NCBI GenBank assembly: GCA_900540455.1
Contig: UQGD01000012.1
Location: 1 to 58,565 of the forward strand
Reading direction: 5' to 3'
Origin: an uncultured Faecalibacterium sp.
Lineage (GTDB): Bacteria > Bacillota > Clostridia > Oscillospirales > Ruminococcaceae
Length of the DNA stretch: 58,565 bases
Numbering within the stretch: position 1 is the stretch's first letter; every line of letters starts with the position of its first letter. The notes under the pieces were generated by a model that was not told the DNA's origin, ran no database searches, and worked only from the letters and a program-made list of their open reading frames with translations. The position numbers and the translations under genes were made by a program. Below, piece by piece: positions 58,502 through 58,565 of the stretch.

Positions 58502-58565
58502 GAAACAGGACCGGACGCTCCGGCGCGCTTTGCGCCCCCCGAACCGTCCATCTGTGACCATGTCA

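Noticed and set aside
55772..58561. Minus-strand open frame of over 900 codons opposite alaS
   Set aside because: It is the mirror of a GC-rich, strongly codon-biased gene. The composition (Gly/His/Leu/Val-rich, no domain) is typical of antisense shadows, and alaS is certain.

Overview
The window looks like part of the chromosome of a gut Firmicute of the Oscillospiraceae, most probably Faecalibacterium or a close relative. This rests on the GC-rich, strongly biased codon use of the housekeeping genes at the right end, a T-box-controlled alaS, and a transfer module of the type common in gut Clostridia. The genus is an inference; no rRNA or tRNA gene is present to confirm it.

Layout. (1) 1-18.2 kb: the transfer and mobilisation half of an integrative conjugative element (ICE), all on the plus strand: PrgI (cut by the window edge), a VirB4 ATPase, a membrane-anchored NlpC/P60 wall hydrolase, DUF4315- and DUF4366-type proteins, a decayed topoisomerase III, a TTRAP protein, a 2238-residue methylase/helicase fusion with a TnpV gene nested in another frame, MobC, a coiled-coil protein with a frameshift, and a MobA/VirD2-type relaxase. 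A deleted abiF-like gene with an apparently intact upstream RNA sits among them on the minus strand. (2) 18.2-21.7 kb: a palindrome-rich spacer, then a LysR regulator divergent from an exported FMN/FAD reductase. (3) 22-45.3 kb: a long minus-strand, AT-richer capsule/exopolysaccharide locus read from a promoter near 45.3 kb. It has an initiating sugar-phosphate transferase, GT2 and GT4 glycosyltransferases, two TupA-like ATP-grasp proteins, hexapeptide acyltransferases, Wzy, Wzx, the three-enzyme UDP-L-FucNAc pathway (CapE/CapF/CapG type), a UDP-glucuronate 4-epimerase-like enzyme and UDP-glucose dehydrogenase. (4) 45.9-47.3 kb: a glycerate kinase. (5) 47.6-52.9 kb: an ICE recombination/maintenance module with small proteins, a sigma-like regulator, a structured non-coding stretch, a MazF-like protein, a ParB-like protein and a large serine recombinase. 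(6) 53.1-58.5 kb: ordinary chromosome with an amidohydrolase remnant, an RNase M5-like toprim protein, holA and alaS.

How it fits together. Relaxase, MobC, VirB4 and the wall hydrolase would process and move the element, and the serine recombinase at 52.9 kb would integrate and excise it. Because transfer genes and recombinase lie on either side of the polysaccharide locus, the simplest reading is one ICE that carries a whole capsule locus as cargo, with its left end outside the window. Two stacked elements remain possible.

Most notable. Three hexapeptide acyltransferase genes of the capsule locus carry poly-G tracts of 9, 8 and 7 bases. The first two are out of frame for the full protein as sequenced and the third is in frame, which suggests independently phase-variable acylation of a transferable surface polysaccharide. 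Other points: an orphan abiF-type RNA with a strong promoter, a TnpV gene overprinted on the methylase/helicase linker, a hairpin that buries the ribosome binding site of the sigma-like gene, and a structured RNA candidate at 48.9-49.2 kb.
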